Source: an uncultured Clostridia bacterium | GTDB lineage: Bacteria > Bacillota > Clostridia > Lachnospirales > Lachnospiraceae | NCBI GenBank assembly: GCA_947304065.1 | Contig: CAMZAI010000034.1 | Location: 1 to 17,153, forward strand | DNA: 17,153 nt | Direction: 5' to 3' | Shown here: in pieces, positions 7,331-13,579 of the stretch | How positions within the stretch are numbered: position 1 is the first letter of the stretch | Layout: each line of letters opens with the position of its first letter | The notes under the pieces: model-generated | Databases searched by the model: none | Told to the model about the DNA's origin: nothing | The model's input: the letters and a program-made list of their open reading frames with translations, nothing else | Position numbers and translations under genes: made by a program

Positions 7331-7370
7331 ACATCCCGGACCGGAACCCTGCGGTACCGGGATGTTCTTT
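7331..7370 (+). terminator. Intrinsic terminator, weak T-tail
   Basis: A 9-base perfect stem ACATCCCGG/CCGGGATGT extends inward by ACC/GGT with one bulge, followed by TTCTTT. It lies after the zinc-ribbon gene. The interrupted T-run suggests partial readthrough into the next gene, for which I see no clear separate promoter. Confidence 0.65.
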
Positions 7371-7408
7371 AGATACAGAATAAAAGTTAGAAAGTTAGGA
7401 GTTATGAA

Positions 7409-8902
7409 ATGAAAAAGAAACTGATCAGACTGCTTGAGCTGCTGATCGTCCTGTCGGCAGCTTTTATCATGACCGCGTGCGGCAAGATCGAGCTTACGGC
7501 AGACGACTTTGTGGAGTTTACCGACGAGGGATACGACGGCATCGGAACCTCGAAGGCGGAATTTGACTATAAAGAGATGCTCAAAGACGTCAGGGACAAA
7601 ATGAAGGACGAGCGTTACTCGTCAGCAAAAAAGATACTCAAAAACGTGAAGCTCAAGCCCGAGGTCGCTGAGAAGGTGTCTAACGGCCAGACCGTTACTT
7701 TTGAGTGGGATATCGACGAAGACGATATCAAGGAGCTCGAAGACGAGTGCAAGCTCATCGTTAAGTTCAACGATGTGGAACACAAGGTAAAGGGACTGAC
7801 GCCTCTGAACGAGGTCGATCTCTTCCAGAACCTGAGCATCAGCTACAGCGGATACGACACCATCGGAACCATTTACTACTGGTACGGCGAGAGCTATGTC
7901 GAGTATACCTTCGACAAGACCGAGAATCTCTCGAACGGCGATACCGTTACCGTTACGGCTTCTCTCGACAGCTGGTACAGGGATTCCTATACCGATCTGA
8001 ACGCGTTTATGGCACAGAGGGGAGAAAAGCCCGCGAGCCTTACCAAGCAGATCGTGGTTGAAGGACTTACCGAGCTTAAGGAATATTCGCCTTTCTCGAG
8101 CATTTCGATGATGTACTCGGGCATGGACGGCGCAGGTGAGGCTGCGATCGCCACAGACTGGTCGGACAGCTATTACTACAACTGGGAATACAGCATTGAC
8201 AAAAAGGATACGCTCTCGAACGGCGATGTGATCACCGTTACCGCGGCCGCTTACGACGGAACTCCGATCGATGAATATGCTGCGAAGTACTACGGACTTA
8301 AGATCACCGAGGTTCAGAAGCAGTTTACCGTAGAGGGACTCGTGGTGCTTGCCGGAACCGTTGCGGACATCGTGCCCGAGGGACTTGAAGCGCTTACCGG
8401 GGCAGGAAAGAACGCGATCATCGATATGGTCGGCGGATGGACCGTGACCGAACTTGTTTCGATCGAGAAGCTCGGAACCGTGCTCGGATATGAAAAGGAT
8501 TACTGGTATGACGACAAGTATATCCCTTACGTTTATGTGATCTACCGCGTTACCACGCATAACGACACGGACGGGGATGTGACGTTCTATTGGTACGCGA
8601 ACTGCAGCAACGGCGTCCTTTCGGATACCGGAAGCCTTATGATCGATCCGGCTTCGTCTTACGATACTCCTCTTAACCATTATTCTTCATGGTGGGGCGT
8701 TTCGGGTGAGGCATTCTACGGACCTGACGGATCGCTCTTTTATGTAGGTTTTGAGACACTTGAGAGCCTCTATAAGACCAGATTCGAGGACAGAGGTCTG
8801 ATGATAAAAGAGAACACCGCCGATACGGGACTTGACGCGGAGGTACTTTTCCCCGAGAATACAGAGGGTGAGACAGCTGCCGAAGGAACCGAAGGCAACT
8901 GA
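7409..8902 (+). CDS. Lipoprotein with three tandem YSGxD/LSNGD repeats, unknown function
   Basis: This 497-residue protein has a signal peptide ending in the lipobox MTAC (Cys24), so it should be lipid-anchored outside the membrane. Three related repeats follow at about 30-132, 134-223 and 225-314. Each starts with a (Y)SGYDG-like turn (EGYDGIGT, YSGYDTIGT, YSGMDGAGE), has a central SNG(D/Q)xVTVT strand (SNGQTVTFEW, LSNGDTVTVT, LSNGDVITVT) and ends in a (K/E)GLxxL strand. The first repeat carries a charged helical insert. Residues about 335-470 form a separate domain rich in Tyr and Trp, and the last 20 residues are Glu/Thr-rich. Similar repeats occur beside zinc-ribbon proteins in Lachnospiraceae as far as I recall; no function is established. 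AGGAG lies 7 bases before the ATG. Confidence 0.82.
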   Translation: MKKKLIRLLELLIVLSAAFIMTACGKIELTADDFVEFTDEGYDGIGTSKAEFDYKEMLKDVRDKMKDERYSSAKKILKNVKLKPEVAEKVSNGQTVTFEWDIDEDDIKELEDECKLIVKFNDVEHKVKGLTPLNEVDLFQNLSISYSGYDTIGTIYYWYGESYVEYTFDKTENLSNGDTVTVTASLDSWYRDSYTDLNAFMAQRGEKPASLTKQIVVEGLTELKEYSPFSSISMMYSGMDGAGEAAIATDWSDSYYYNWEYSIDKKDTLSNGDVITVTAAAYDGTPIDEYAAKYYGLKITEVQKQFTVEGLVVLAGTVADIVPEGLEALTGAGKNAIIDMVGGWTVTELVSIEKLGTVLGYEKDYWYDDKYIPYVYVIYRVTTHNDTDGDVTFYWYANCSNGVLSDTGSLMIDPASSYDTPLNHYSSWWGVSGEAFYGPDGSLFYVGFETLESLYKTRFEDRGLMIKENTADTGLDAEVLFPENTEGETAAEGTEGN

Positions 8903-8921
8903 TGCATTTACAAAGGGATTA

Positions 8922-8940
8922 ATTATTCTGTGCGAATAAT
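8922..8940. repeat. Perfect inverted repeat between two envelope genes
   Basis: ATTATTC, a 5-base loop TGTGC, then GAATAAT: a 7-base perfect A/T-rich palindrome in the 69-base gap between the repeat lipoprotein and the second zinc-ribbon gene. There is no T-run after it, so it is not a standard terminator. It may be an RNA processing hairpin or an operator. Confidence 0.4.
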
Positions 8941-8958
8941 AACCATATAAAAAATTAT

Positions 8959-8964
8959 GGAGGG
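8959..8964 (+). promoter_or_regulatory. Ribosome binding site that sets the second zinc-ribbon gene start
   Basis: GGAGGG lies 7 bases before the ATG at 8972. An upstream in-frame ATG at 8957 overlaps this site itself, so the downstream ATG is the better start; it also places the zinc ribbon at the very N-terminus, as in the sister gene at 6871. Confidence 0.75.
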
Positions 8965-8971
8965 AAAGAAT

Positions 8972-9931
8972 ATGAAGTTTTGTCGTTTTTGCGGTAAGCA
9001 GCTCGGTGATGACGAAGTCTGCGACTGCGAGGAATCAAAGAAGGCTGCCGAAGCTGCGCAGGCGCAGGGGGAAGCAGGTGCCGAGACCAGTTCCGTGATC
9101 GATAACGAAAAGGATTCGGTCAAGCTTGATGTTTCGGGCGTTGTGGAGAAGGCAAAGAGCCACAAGGATCTTCTGATCAAGATCGGATGCGGCGTAGCGG
9201 TTGTTATCCTGCTGCTGATCCTTAAGAGCCTGTTCTCATCCAGCTACAAGACACCCATCAACAACATCGTGAGTGCCATCAACAAGGGAACAAAGGCAGA
9301 TTACCTTACACTGTACAATGCAGGTCTTCCCAAGAACCTTGCGAAGCTGAACAAAGAGATCTACACAACCTTCGACGAAGACAGACTTGAGGACAAGGAT
9401 GACGACGTAAAGGATGCTTTTGAGGAGCTCAAGGACAAGTATTCCAAGGTTAAGATCAAGTTCGTTTACGATTCCAAGGAGAAGCTTTCCAAGACCGAAC
9501 TCAACGAGTTCAAGGATGACCTTGAAGAGGGCGATTTCGAGGATATCACCGATATGATCGACGATATCGAGGAGGAGCTTGACGATAAGGGCGAGGATAT
9601 CGCGGATATGCTCGACATCAGCGAGAGCGATCTGAAGAAGGTTGTAAAGGATTACATCAAGTATCTCAAGACCTTCAAGAAGATCAAGATCACAGCCGGC
9701 TACAAGGTTAGAGGACAGTATGTATTAAAGAACGGCGGCGATGAGATCAACAAGACCGACAAGATTACGATGTACATCGTTAAGCTGAACGGCGACTGGG
9801 TTATCCTTACCACAAAGAACGGTGAAAAGTTCCGTTTTGATTCGGATAAGAAGTCATATGATAAGTGCAGATTCCTGCATGACTATATCAACATCTTCTT
9901 CGAGAATGCTGCGGCACCGAACCTTTTCTAA
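8972..9931 (+). CDS. Zinc-ribbon single-pass membrane protein, unknown function
   Basis: This 319-residue protein opens with a compact zinc ribbon (MKFCRFCGKQ; Cys4, Cys7, Cys17, Cys19), followed by an Ala/Glu/Gln-rich linker to about residue 65, one membrane helix at about 68-87, and an outer domain of about 230 residues. The outer domain is very rich in Lys, Asp and Glu (for example the DDIEEELDDKGEDIADMLD stretch) and ends in beta-like segments (ITMYIVKLNGDWVILTTKNG). The layout, with a cytoplasmic metal knuckle joined through one helix to an external domain, suggests signalling or scaffolding across the membrane, but this is inference. It follows the repeat lipoprotein by 69 bases with no strong terminator or promoter between, and a good terminator follows it, so the two are probably cotranscribed. 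Confidence 0.82.
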   Translation: MKFCRFCGKQLGDDEVCDCEESKKAAEAAQAQGEAGAETSSVIDNEKDSVKLDVSGVVEKAKSHKDLLIKIGCGVAVVILLLILKSLFSSSYKTPINNIVSAINKGTKADYLTLYNAGLPKNLAKLNKEIYTTFDEDRLEDKDDDVKDAFEELKDKYSKVKIKFVYDSKEKLSKTELNEFKDDLEEGDFEDITDMIDDIEEELDDKGEDIADMLDISESDLKKVVKDYIKYLKTFKKIKITAGYKVRGQYVLKNGGDEINKTDKITMYIVKLNGDWVILTTKNGEKFRFDSDKKSYDKCRFLHDYINIFFENAAAPNLF

Positions 9932-9949
9932 GATGATCTGACATTTTTC

Positions 9950-9988
9950 CGGGCAGGGCCTTTATCGGTCCTGCCCGATTTGCTTTTT
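9950..9988 (+). terminator. Intrinsic terminator after the zinc-ribbon cluster
   Basis: CGGGCAGGGCC, loop TTTATC, GGTCCTGCCCG form an 11-base stem with one G-U pair, followed by ATTTGCTTTTT. Its T-rich tail overlaps the -35 element of the next promoter. Confidence 0.85.
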
Positions 9989-10008
9989 AAAAACGAATGG
10001 TGTATACT
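9980..10008 (+). promoter_or_regulatory. Promoter of the small secreted protein gene
   Basis: TTGCTT (9980-9985) and TATACT (10003-10008) are 17 bases apart. The predicted start is about 27 bases before the ATG. The hexamers and spacing are identical to the cellobiose phosphorylase promoter on the other strand. Confidence 0.7.
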
Positions 10009-10041
10009 TGTCCGCAGCAAAATTAAGGGAGAACTTTTGAA

Positions 10042-10647
10042 ATGAGCAACAGGAACTTTAAAACGGTACTTACTGCGGTCATTGCCGCCTTTATACTTGC
10101 GCTGATACCTGCGTCGGCGACTCTCGCGAGCGACACCTATACGCCCAAGTACAGCGATGACGAGCTCTATAAGGTATACGAGGAGCTGCTCGACAAATAT
10201 ATGAACGACGCATCGGACGCTGCGAACTCATTCATCGTTACGGCGATCGGAGTCGGAGGAGCCGTGATAGACGGACAGACGACGGGCTTCGGAGAGAGCG
10301 GACTTGAGAAGAGAGTAGTCGTAACGGTCAGGTACCAGTACTATGAAGAATACAAGAAGCTGCTTGAAGAGGAATACGGCGACATCGTATATGTAGAGTA
10401 CTCGGAGAGCTCAAAAGCGGATTACGAGTCCCAGAGCATTTCCTTTGACGACGGCACGGGTGCCCAGACAGATCCTGCGGCATCGGATCCCGCGCGTATC
10501 TCCGAAACCGACAGCACTCACGGAACCGGTACATCTGCAAAGACTCAGATCATCGTCGGAGTCATCCTCGCCGCGGCAGCAGCCGTTGCAATTTACTTCT
10601 ACGTTAAAAAGAATAAGAAGCCCGCGAAGAAGGGCAGGAAAAGATAA
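10042..10647 (+). CDS. Secreted small protein with C-terminal membrane anchor
   Basis: This 201-residue protein has a Sec signal peptide (hydrophobic core at about 9-24, likely cleavage after ATLAS near residue 30). The mature part (about 31-135) mixes helices rich in Tyr, Glu and Leu with a Gly-rich segment (TAIGVGGAVIDGQTTGFG) and beta strands (KRVVVTVRYQYY). A Ser/Thr/Asp-rich linker (136-167) leads to a single membrane helix at about 168-187 and a strongly basic tail (KKNKKPAKKGRKR). The topology is type I, with most of the protein outside. I do not recognise the family. GGGAG lies 10 bases before the ATG. It is a single-gene unit with its own promoter and terminator. Confidence 0.75.
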   Translation: MSNRNFKTVLTAVIAAFILALIPASATLASDTYTPKYSDDELYKVYEELLDKYMNDASDAANSFIVTAIGVGGAVIDGQTTGFGESGLEKRVVVTVRYQYYEEYKKLLEEEYGDIVYVEYSESSKADYESQSISFDDGTGAQTDPAASDPARISETDSTHGTGTSAKTQIIVGVILAAAAAVAIYFYVKKNKKPAKKGRKR

Positions 10648-10663
10648 CTGACAGACAAAATAA

Positions 10664-10699
10664 AGGGGACGGTCCCGAGTGAACCGTCCCCTGTTTTTT
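10664..10699. terminator. Bidirectional intrinsic terminator
   Basis: AGGGGACGGT, a 9-base loop, ACCGTCCCCT: a perfect 10-base stem followed by GTTTTTT on the plus strand; on the minus strand the stem is followed by TTATTTTG. It lies between the small secreted protein gene and the facing YcxB-like gene, and the T-run overlaps the latter's TAA stop. Confidence 0.9.
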
Positions 10700-11387
10700 A
10701 TTTATGCGATCTTATCATATCCTTGAGTTCATTTGCCGTGCAGCACTTGATATCCTCGATCTTTATCGGAAGGACCTGTGCGCTTCCGAGGAAGATGTAG
10801 AGCACTCCGCCCCAGATGCGTACCGCGGTAACCTGTCCGTAGATATACTCGCTCGCGCTCGGAAGGCCGGTGACCTTGAAGAATTCGTCGTAGAATCTGA
10901 AGGTCGGGCTGGGCTGCGATTTAACATCGTAGCGCTTGATCAGGGCGTCCTTCGCCTTGTCGGTTCCGGAGTAATGCATGTAGAGCAGCACTATGATGAG
11001 TATCGCGAGTATGAGCAGGTGCAGGAGCTGTCCCTGCATGAGCTTGAAAACGGTGATGACAACAAGTATGCCTACCAGCGCCGCGAACGAAGCGTCGGGG
11101 CATATCCACGCCCTGAACATTCCGTAGCGCTCGAAGAGAGCCTCGTCGTAATGTGTGGTGACCGTATATTTGGGCTCGACGCTCATGTCTATCTCGCCTG
11201 CCGCCATTTTTTCGCGGAAGGAGGTCATGGAATCGGAGATATTCTTTGCCTTCCTGTCACGCCTCTTTCCGAGGTAAATGAACAGGAAGATCACGAAGGC
11301 GATCAGAAGGACGAAAACCACGGCGATGATCGCGAGCTTGACCCTGGCTTCGTGAACGATCTCTTCGTACTCCTCGGGAGTAAGGAT
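10698..11387 (-). pseudogene. 3' part of an amber-split gene: TM segment plus YcxB-like domain
   Basis: This open frame of 229 codons directly continues, in the same frame, the secreted-protein gene ending at TAG 11388-11390. It begins ILTPEEYEEIVHEARV, then a long membrane helix, then KRRDRKAKN (a stop-transfer signal). Two more membrane helices follow in a hairpin (AALVGILVVITVFKLMQGQ, then LLILAILIIVLLYMHYSG), and a C-terminal cytoplasmic part (FRFYDEFFKVTGLPS, IYGQVTAVRIWGGVLYIFLG, VLPIKIEDI) that resembles the YcxB-like family. No ATG, GTG or TTG with a ribosome site exists in its first 22 codons; the first GTG (11321) lies within the membrane helix, so independent translation is unlikely. 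It is otherwise undamaged. It is either the tail of a broken gene or is expressed by readthrough. Confidence 0.7.
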
Positions 11388-12008
11388 CTACGTAAAGCCG
11401 GTGCTGCTTACGATCTTGCGAAGGAAGCTTTCGTCAACCTCGCCGGTGCCTTCCCTGTAGGTATCGAACTGGAGCATCTCTCCGTTGATTATAGTGCAGT
11501 AGATCACTTCGGAGCACGGATTTGAGGTGCCCGTCGCGTCGATGAATATCCTGACGAACGGCTGTGAATTCAGATCCCTGCTGACGCTGAACTCGGGCGG
11601 GAGCGCCTCGCTCTGCGAAGAAGAGGAGGACATCGCGCCGTTCATGTAATCTATGAGCTCGCTGTCGCTCATCGAAGCGAAAGAAAATACTTCCGCGGTA
11701 CTTGAAGTACGGTTGGTGATCAGGTTGACCGTAAGACGGCTCGAGGGCTCGAAGAACGAAGCGGCAACGCCCATGTCCTTAAAAGAACTGAGCATCGAGG
11801 AAGGATCGGTGATCCCGGCCTTTTCCCATACCTCGTCGTACTTGGGCGTATTCTGCGTCATAACGAGAACATCGTCCGCGAGATCTACCTTCAGATAGTG
11901 GGTCTCACTTGTGTATTCCGCCGCGGAAGCATGCGAAGCGGGAGTTATCAGAAAAAAAGCCGCCGCGATGAAAAGCAGCGATAAAGTCTTGAAAATATTT
12001 CTGTGCAT
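11388..12008 (-). CDS. Secreted domain protein, 5' part of an amber-split membrane protein
   Basis: This 206-residue product has a Sec signal peptide (basic MHRNIFK, hydrophobic core to residue 22, cleavage near ASHASAA at 25-30). The mature domain mixes strands and helices (THYLKVDLADDVLVMT, WEKAGITDP, RLTVNLITNR, PFVRIFIDATG, EVIYCTIINGEMLQFDTYRE); it might have a PsbP/DcrB-like fold, but that is a weak guess. It ends FLRKIVSSTGFT before TAG, with no anchor of its own. The same frame runs on for 229 codons into a membrane segment and YcxB-like domain, giving 436 residues with the TAG as codon 207. GAGG lies 9 bases before the ATG, and a TTGACA promoter lies upstream. If the TAG is real and efficient, the product is a soluble secreted protein. 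Confidence 0.75.
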   Translation of the reverse strand: MHRNIFKTLSLLFIAAAFFLITPASHASAAEYTSETHYLKVDLADDVLVMTQNTPKYDEVWEKAGITDPSSMLSSFKDMGVAASFFEPSSRLTVNLITNRTSSTAEVFSFASMSDSELIDYMNGAMSSSSSQSEALPPEFSVSRDLNSQPFVRIFIDATGTSNPCSEVIYCTIINGEMLQFDTYREGTGEVDESFLRKIVSSTGFT

Positions 12009-12050
12009 GTTGTTTCCTCTTTATCCCTTCGATAAAAATTTCAATGAATA

Positions 12051-12078
12051 CTTTATAATATAACCCGACGGTTGTCAA
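12051..12078 (-). promoter_or_regulatory. Promoter of the amber-split gene
   Basis: On the minus strand a perfect TTGACA (12078-12073) is followed by TATAAA after 15 bases or TAAAGT after 17 bases (12057-12051 region). It diverges from the GPH transporter promoter, only about 15 bases away. Confidence 0.65.
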
Positions 12079-12092
12079 TCCGCACCAATACC

Positions 12093-12121
12093 TTGAAAAA
12101 CGAGCGTTTTTGACGTAAAAT
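12093..12121 (+). promoter_or_regulatory. Promoter of the GPH transporter operon
   Basis: TTGAAA (12093-12098) and TAAAAT (12116-12121) are 17 bases apart. The predicted start is about 28 bases before the ATG at 12156. The spacer holds a perfect palindrome (12096-12111), which fits repressor control. Confidence 0.6.
12096..12111. promoter_or_regulatory. Candidate operator inside the GPH promoter spacer
   Basis: AAAAACGAGCGTTTTT has perfect 7-base arms (AAAAACG/CGTTTTT) around AG and fills the space between -35 and -10. A protein bound here would exclude RNA polymerase. The regulator is not in the window. Confidence 0.5.
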
Positions 12122-12155
12122 GTAGGGAAGGGTTTACACTAAGGGGGAAGCTATT

Positions 12156-13556
12156 ATGGGCGAAACAAAACACCAGACAACCCGCCTCGAGCGGGCGGCT
12201 TACAGCGCGTACTTTTTCGGACAGAACATTTTCTATGTGATCATTGCCACATACGTTTCGACGTTCCTTCTGAACATGGGGATGAGCGAGGCGGTGGCGG
12301 CGGTAGTCTGCCTCGCGCCGCAGATCTGGGATATCATAAACGATATTGTTTTCGGCATCATTGTTGACAAAGCCAATCTTAAGGGCGGCAAGTTCCTGCC
12401 CTGGCTGAAGATCAGCTGGATCTTTATTCCCGCGACCACGCTGCTGCTCTTCTTCATGCCCGCGGGCATGTCGCAGGGCAAGATGGCTGCATGGGTGATC
12501 GTTGCGTACTCGCTCTGGTCGGTTGCCTATACGATGTGCGATACGCCGATATTCGCGCTCTCGACCGCGATGAGCGAATATATCTCGGAGCGTACCTCGA
12601 TCCTTTCGGTAGGCCGTGTATTCGCGACCGTCGGAGCGATCGTCGGAACTCTCGGCATCGAAGCCCTCTACGGCAATGTCGGCTGGAGGACCACCGCCAT
12701 TATCTGCTCGGCGCTCTCGATGCTCTGCATGTTCCCCATCCTGATCCTGGGCAAGGAACGCACAAAGGTCGACCGCGGTCCCTCGATCCACTTTAAGGAT
12801 CTGGCCGGTGCGCTCGTTAAGAACAAATACCTGCTTATTTTCTATATTTCATTCCTGTTCGTGAGCGTTGCGAACTCGGTACAGATCATTGTTCCGATCT
12901 TTGCGGAATATGTTCTCGGCAATACCGACAAGGGCACCATTCTGCTCGCGATGTCGCTCCTGCCTGCGGTCGTACTTAGCTTCTTTATACCATCTTTGTG
13001 CAGGAGATTTGACAAATTTTACATTTATCTTGGTACTGTGATCATCTTTGCCGCTGCGTCGGCACTGCAGTTCTTTGTCGGATATGACAATGAGATACTG
13101 CTCGATGCGATCATGGCGATCAGAGGAGTCGGACTGATCGGCGTAGGCGTTATCGCGTACCTGTTCACTCCCGACTGCGTTGAGTACGGCCAGTACAAGA
13201 ACGGCGTGCGTCAGGAGGGCATCTGCTTCGCGATACAGACCTTTGTTACGAAGCTTTCCGGCAGCATAAACAACTCGATGTGCATGGCGATCCTTGCCGC
13301 GATGGGATTTGTTGCGAAGAATGCGACGGATATCATCGTGAACGGCGAGGTTATCGGCCATGAAGTGGATATGATCGGCAAATCGGCCTGCTGGTTCGTA
13401 TTTACGATCGTTTCCGCGATAGGACCGCTCGTGGCTGTTCCGATCCTGATCATCGGCTATAAGCTGAGGGACCGTGACGTGGAACTCATGACTCTCTGCA
13501 ATAACGGAGAAATTACGAAAGCCGACTGCGAGTCGAAGCTTTCGAGGCAATATTGA
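12156..13556 (+). CDS. GPH-family sugar:cation symporter (MFS fold)
   Basis: This 466-residue integral membrane protein has about 12 hydrophobic segments. It fits the glycoside-pentoside-hexuronide:cation symporter family: an N-terminal YSAYFFGQNIFYVIIATYVS segment, the WDIINDIVFGIIVDKANLKG motif at about 69-88 (the family Asp-rich loop, with GGKFLPWLKISW following), and the second-half DCVEYGQYKNGVRQEGICFA loop at about 340-359, where relatives carry the DxxExxxxxTGxR(x)EG pattern. It should import a glycoside or sugar with a cation; the substrate cannot be read from the sequence. GGGGG lies 8 bases before the ATG. A surface protein gene follows after 23 bases, in the same operon. Confidence 0.88.
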   Translation: MGETKHQTTRLERAAYSAYFFGQNIFYVIIATYVSTFLLNMGMSEAVAAVVCLAPQIWDIINDIVFGIIVDKANLKGGKFLPWLKISWIFIPATTLLLFFMPAGMSQGKMAAWVIVAYSLWSVAYTMCDTPIFALSTAMSEYISERTSILSVGRVFATVGAIVGTLGIEALYGNVGWRTTAIICSALSMLCMFPILILGKERTKVDRGPSIHFKDLAGALVKNKYLLIFYISFLFVSVANSVQIIVPIFAEYVLGNTDKGTILLAMSLLPAVVLSFFIPSLCRRFDKFYIYLGTVIIFAAASALQFFVGYDNEILLDAIMAIRGVGLIGVGVIAYLFTPDCVEYGQYKNGVRQEGICFAIQTFVTKLSGSINNSMCMAILAAMGFVAKNATDIIVNGEVIGHEVDMIGKSACWFVFTIVSAIGPLVAVPILIIGYKLRDRDVELMTLCNNGEITKADCESKLSRQY

Positions 13557-13563
13557 CACGCGC

Positions 13564-13570
13564 GAGGAGG
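13564..13570 (+). promoter_or_regulatory. Ribosome binding site that sets the Big_2/FecR protein start
   Basis: GAGGAGG lies 9 bases before the ATG at 13580, between the transporter stop and this gene. It argues against the longer frame from a TTG at 13553 that overlaps the transporter stop codon. Confidence 0.8.
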
Positions 13571-13579
13571 CGCAAAGAT

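Noticed and set aside
7622..8680. Open frame of 352 codons on the minus strand, antisense to the repeat lipoprotein
   Set aside because: Composition is odd (rich in Arg, His and Val), no ribosome site or domain, and the sense strand encodes a convincing lipoprotein with a signal peptide and internal repeats.
11319..11321. Separate gene starting at GTG 11321 for the YcxB-like protein
   Set aside because: The codon falls inside a membrane helix, has no ribosome site, and the frame continues uninterrupted upstream to the TAG and beyond it into the secreted domain.
12110..12140. TTGACG and TACACT as an alternative GPH promoter
   Set aside because: Spacing is 19 bases and the start would fall at or beyond the ribosome site; the TTGAAA-N17-TAAAAT pair just upstream fits better.
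13553..13579. TTG start overlapping the transporter stop codon, giving nine extra residues to the Big_2/FecR protein
   Set aside because: The ATG at 13580 has a strong GAGGAGG at good spacing; the extension would run through that site.
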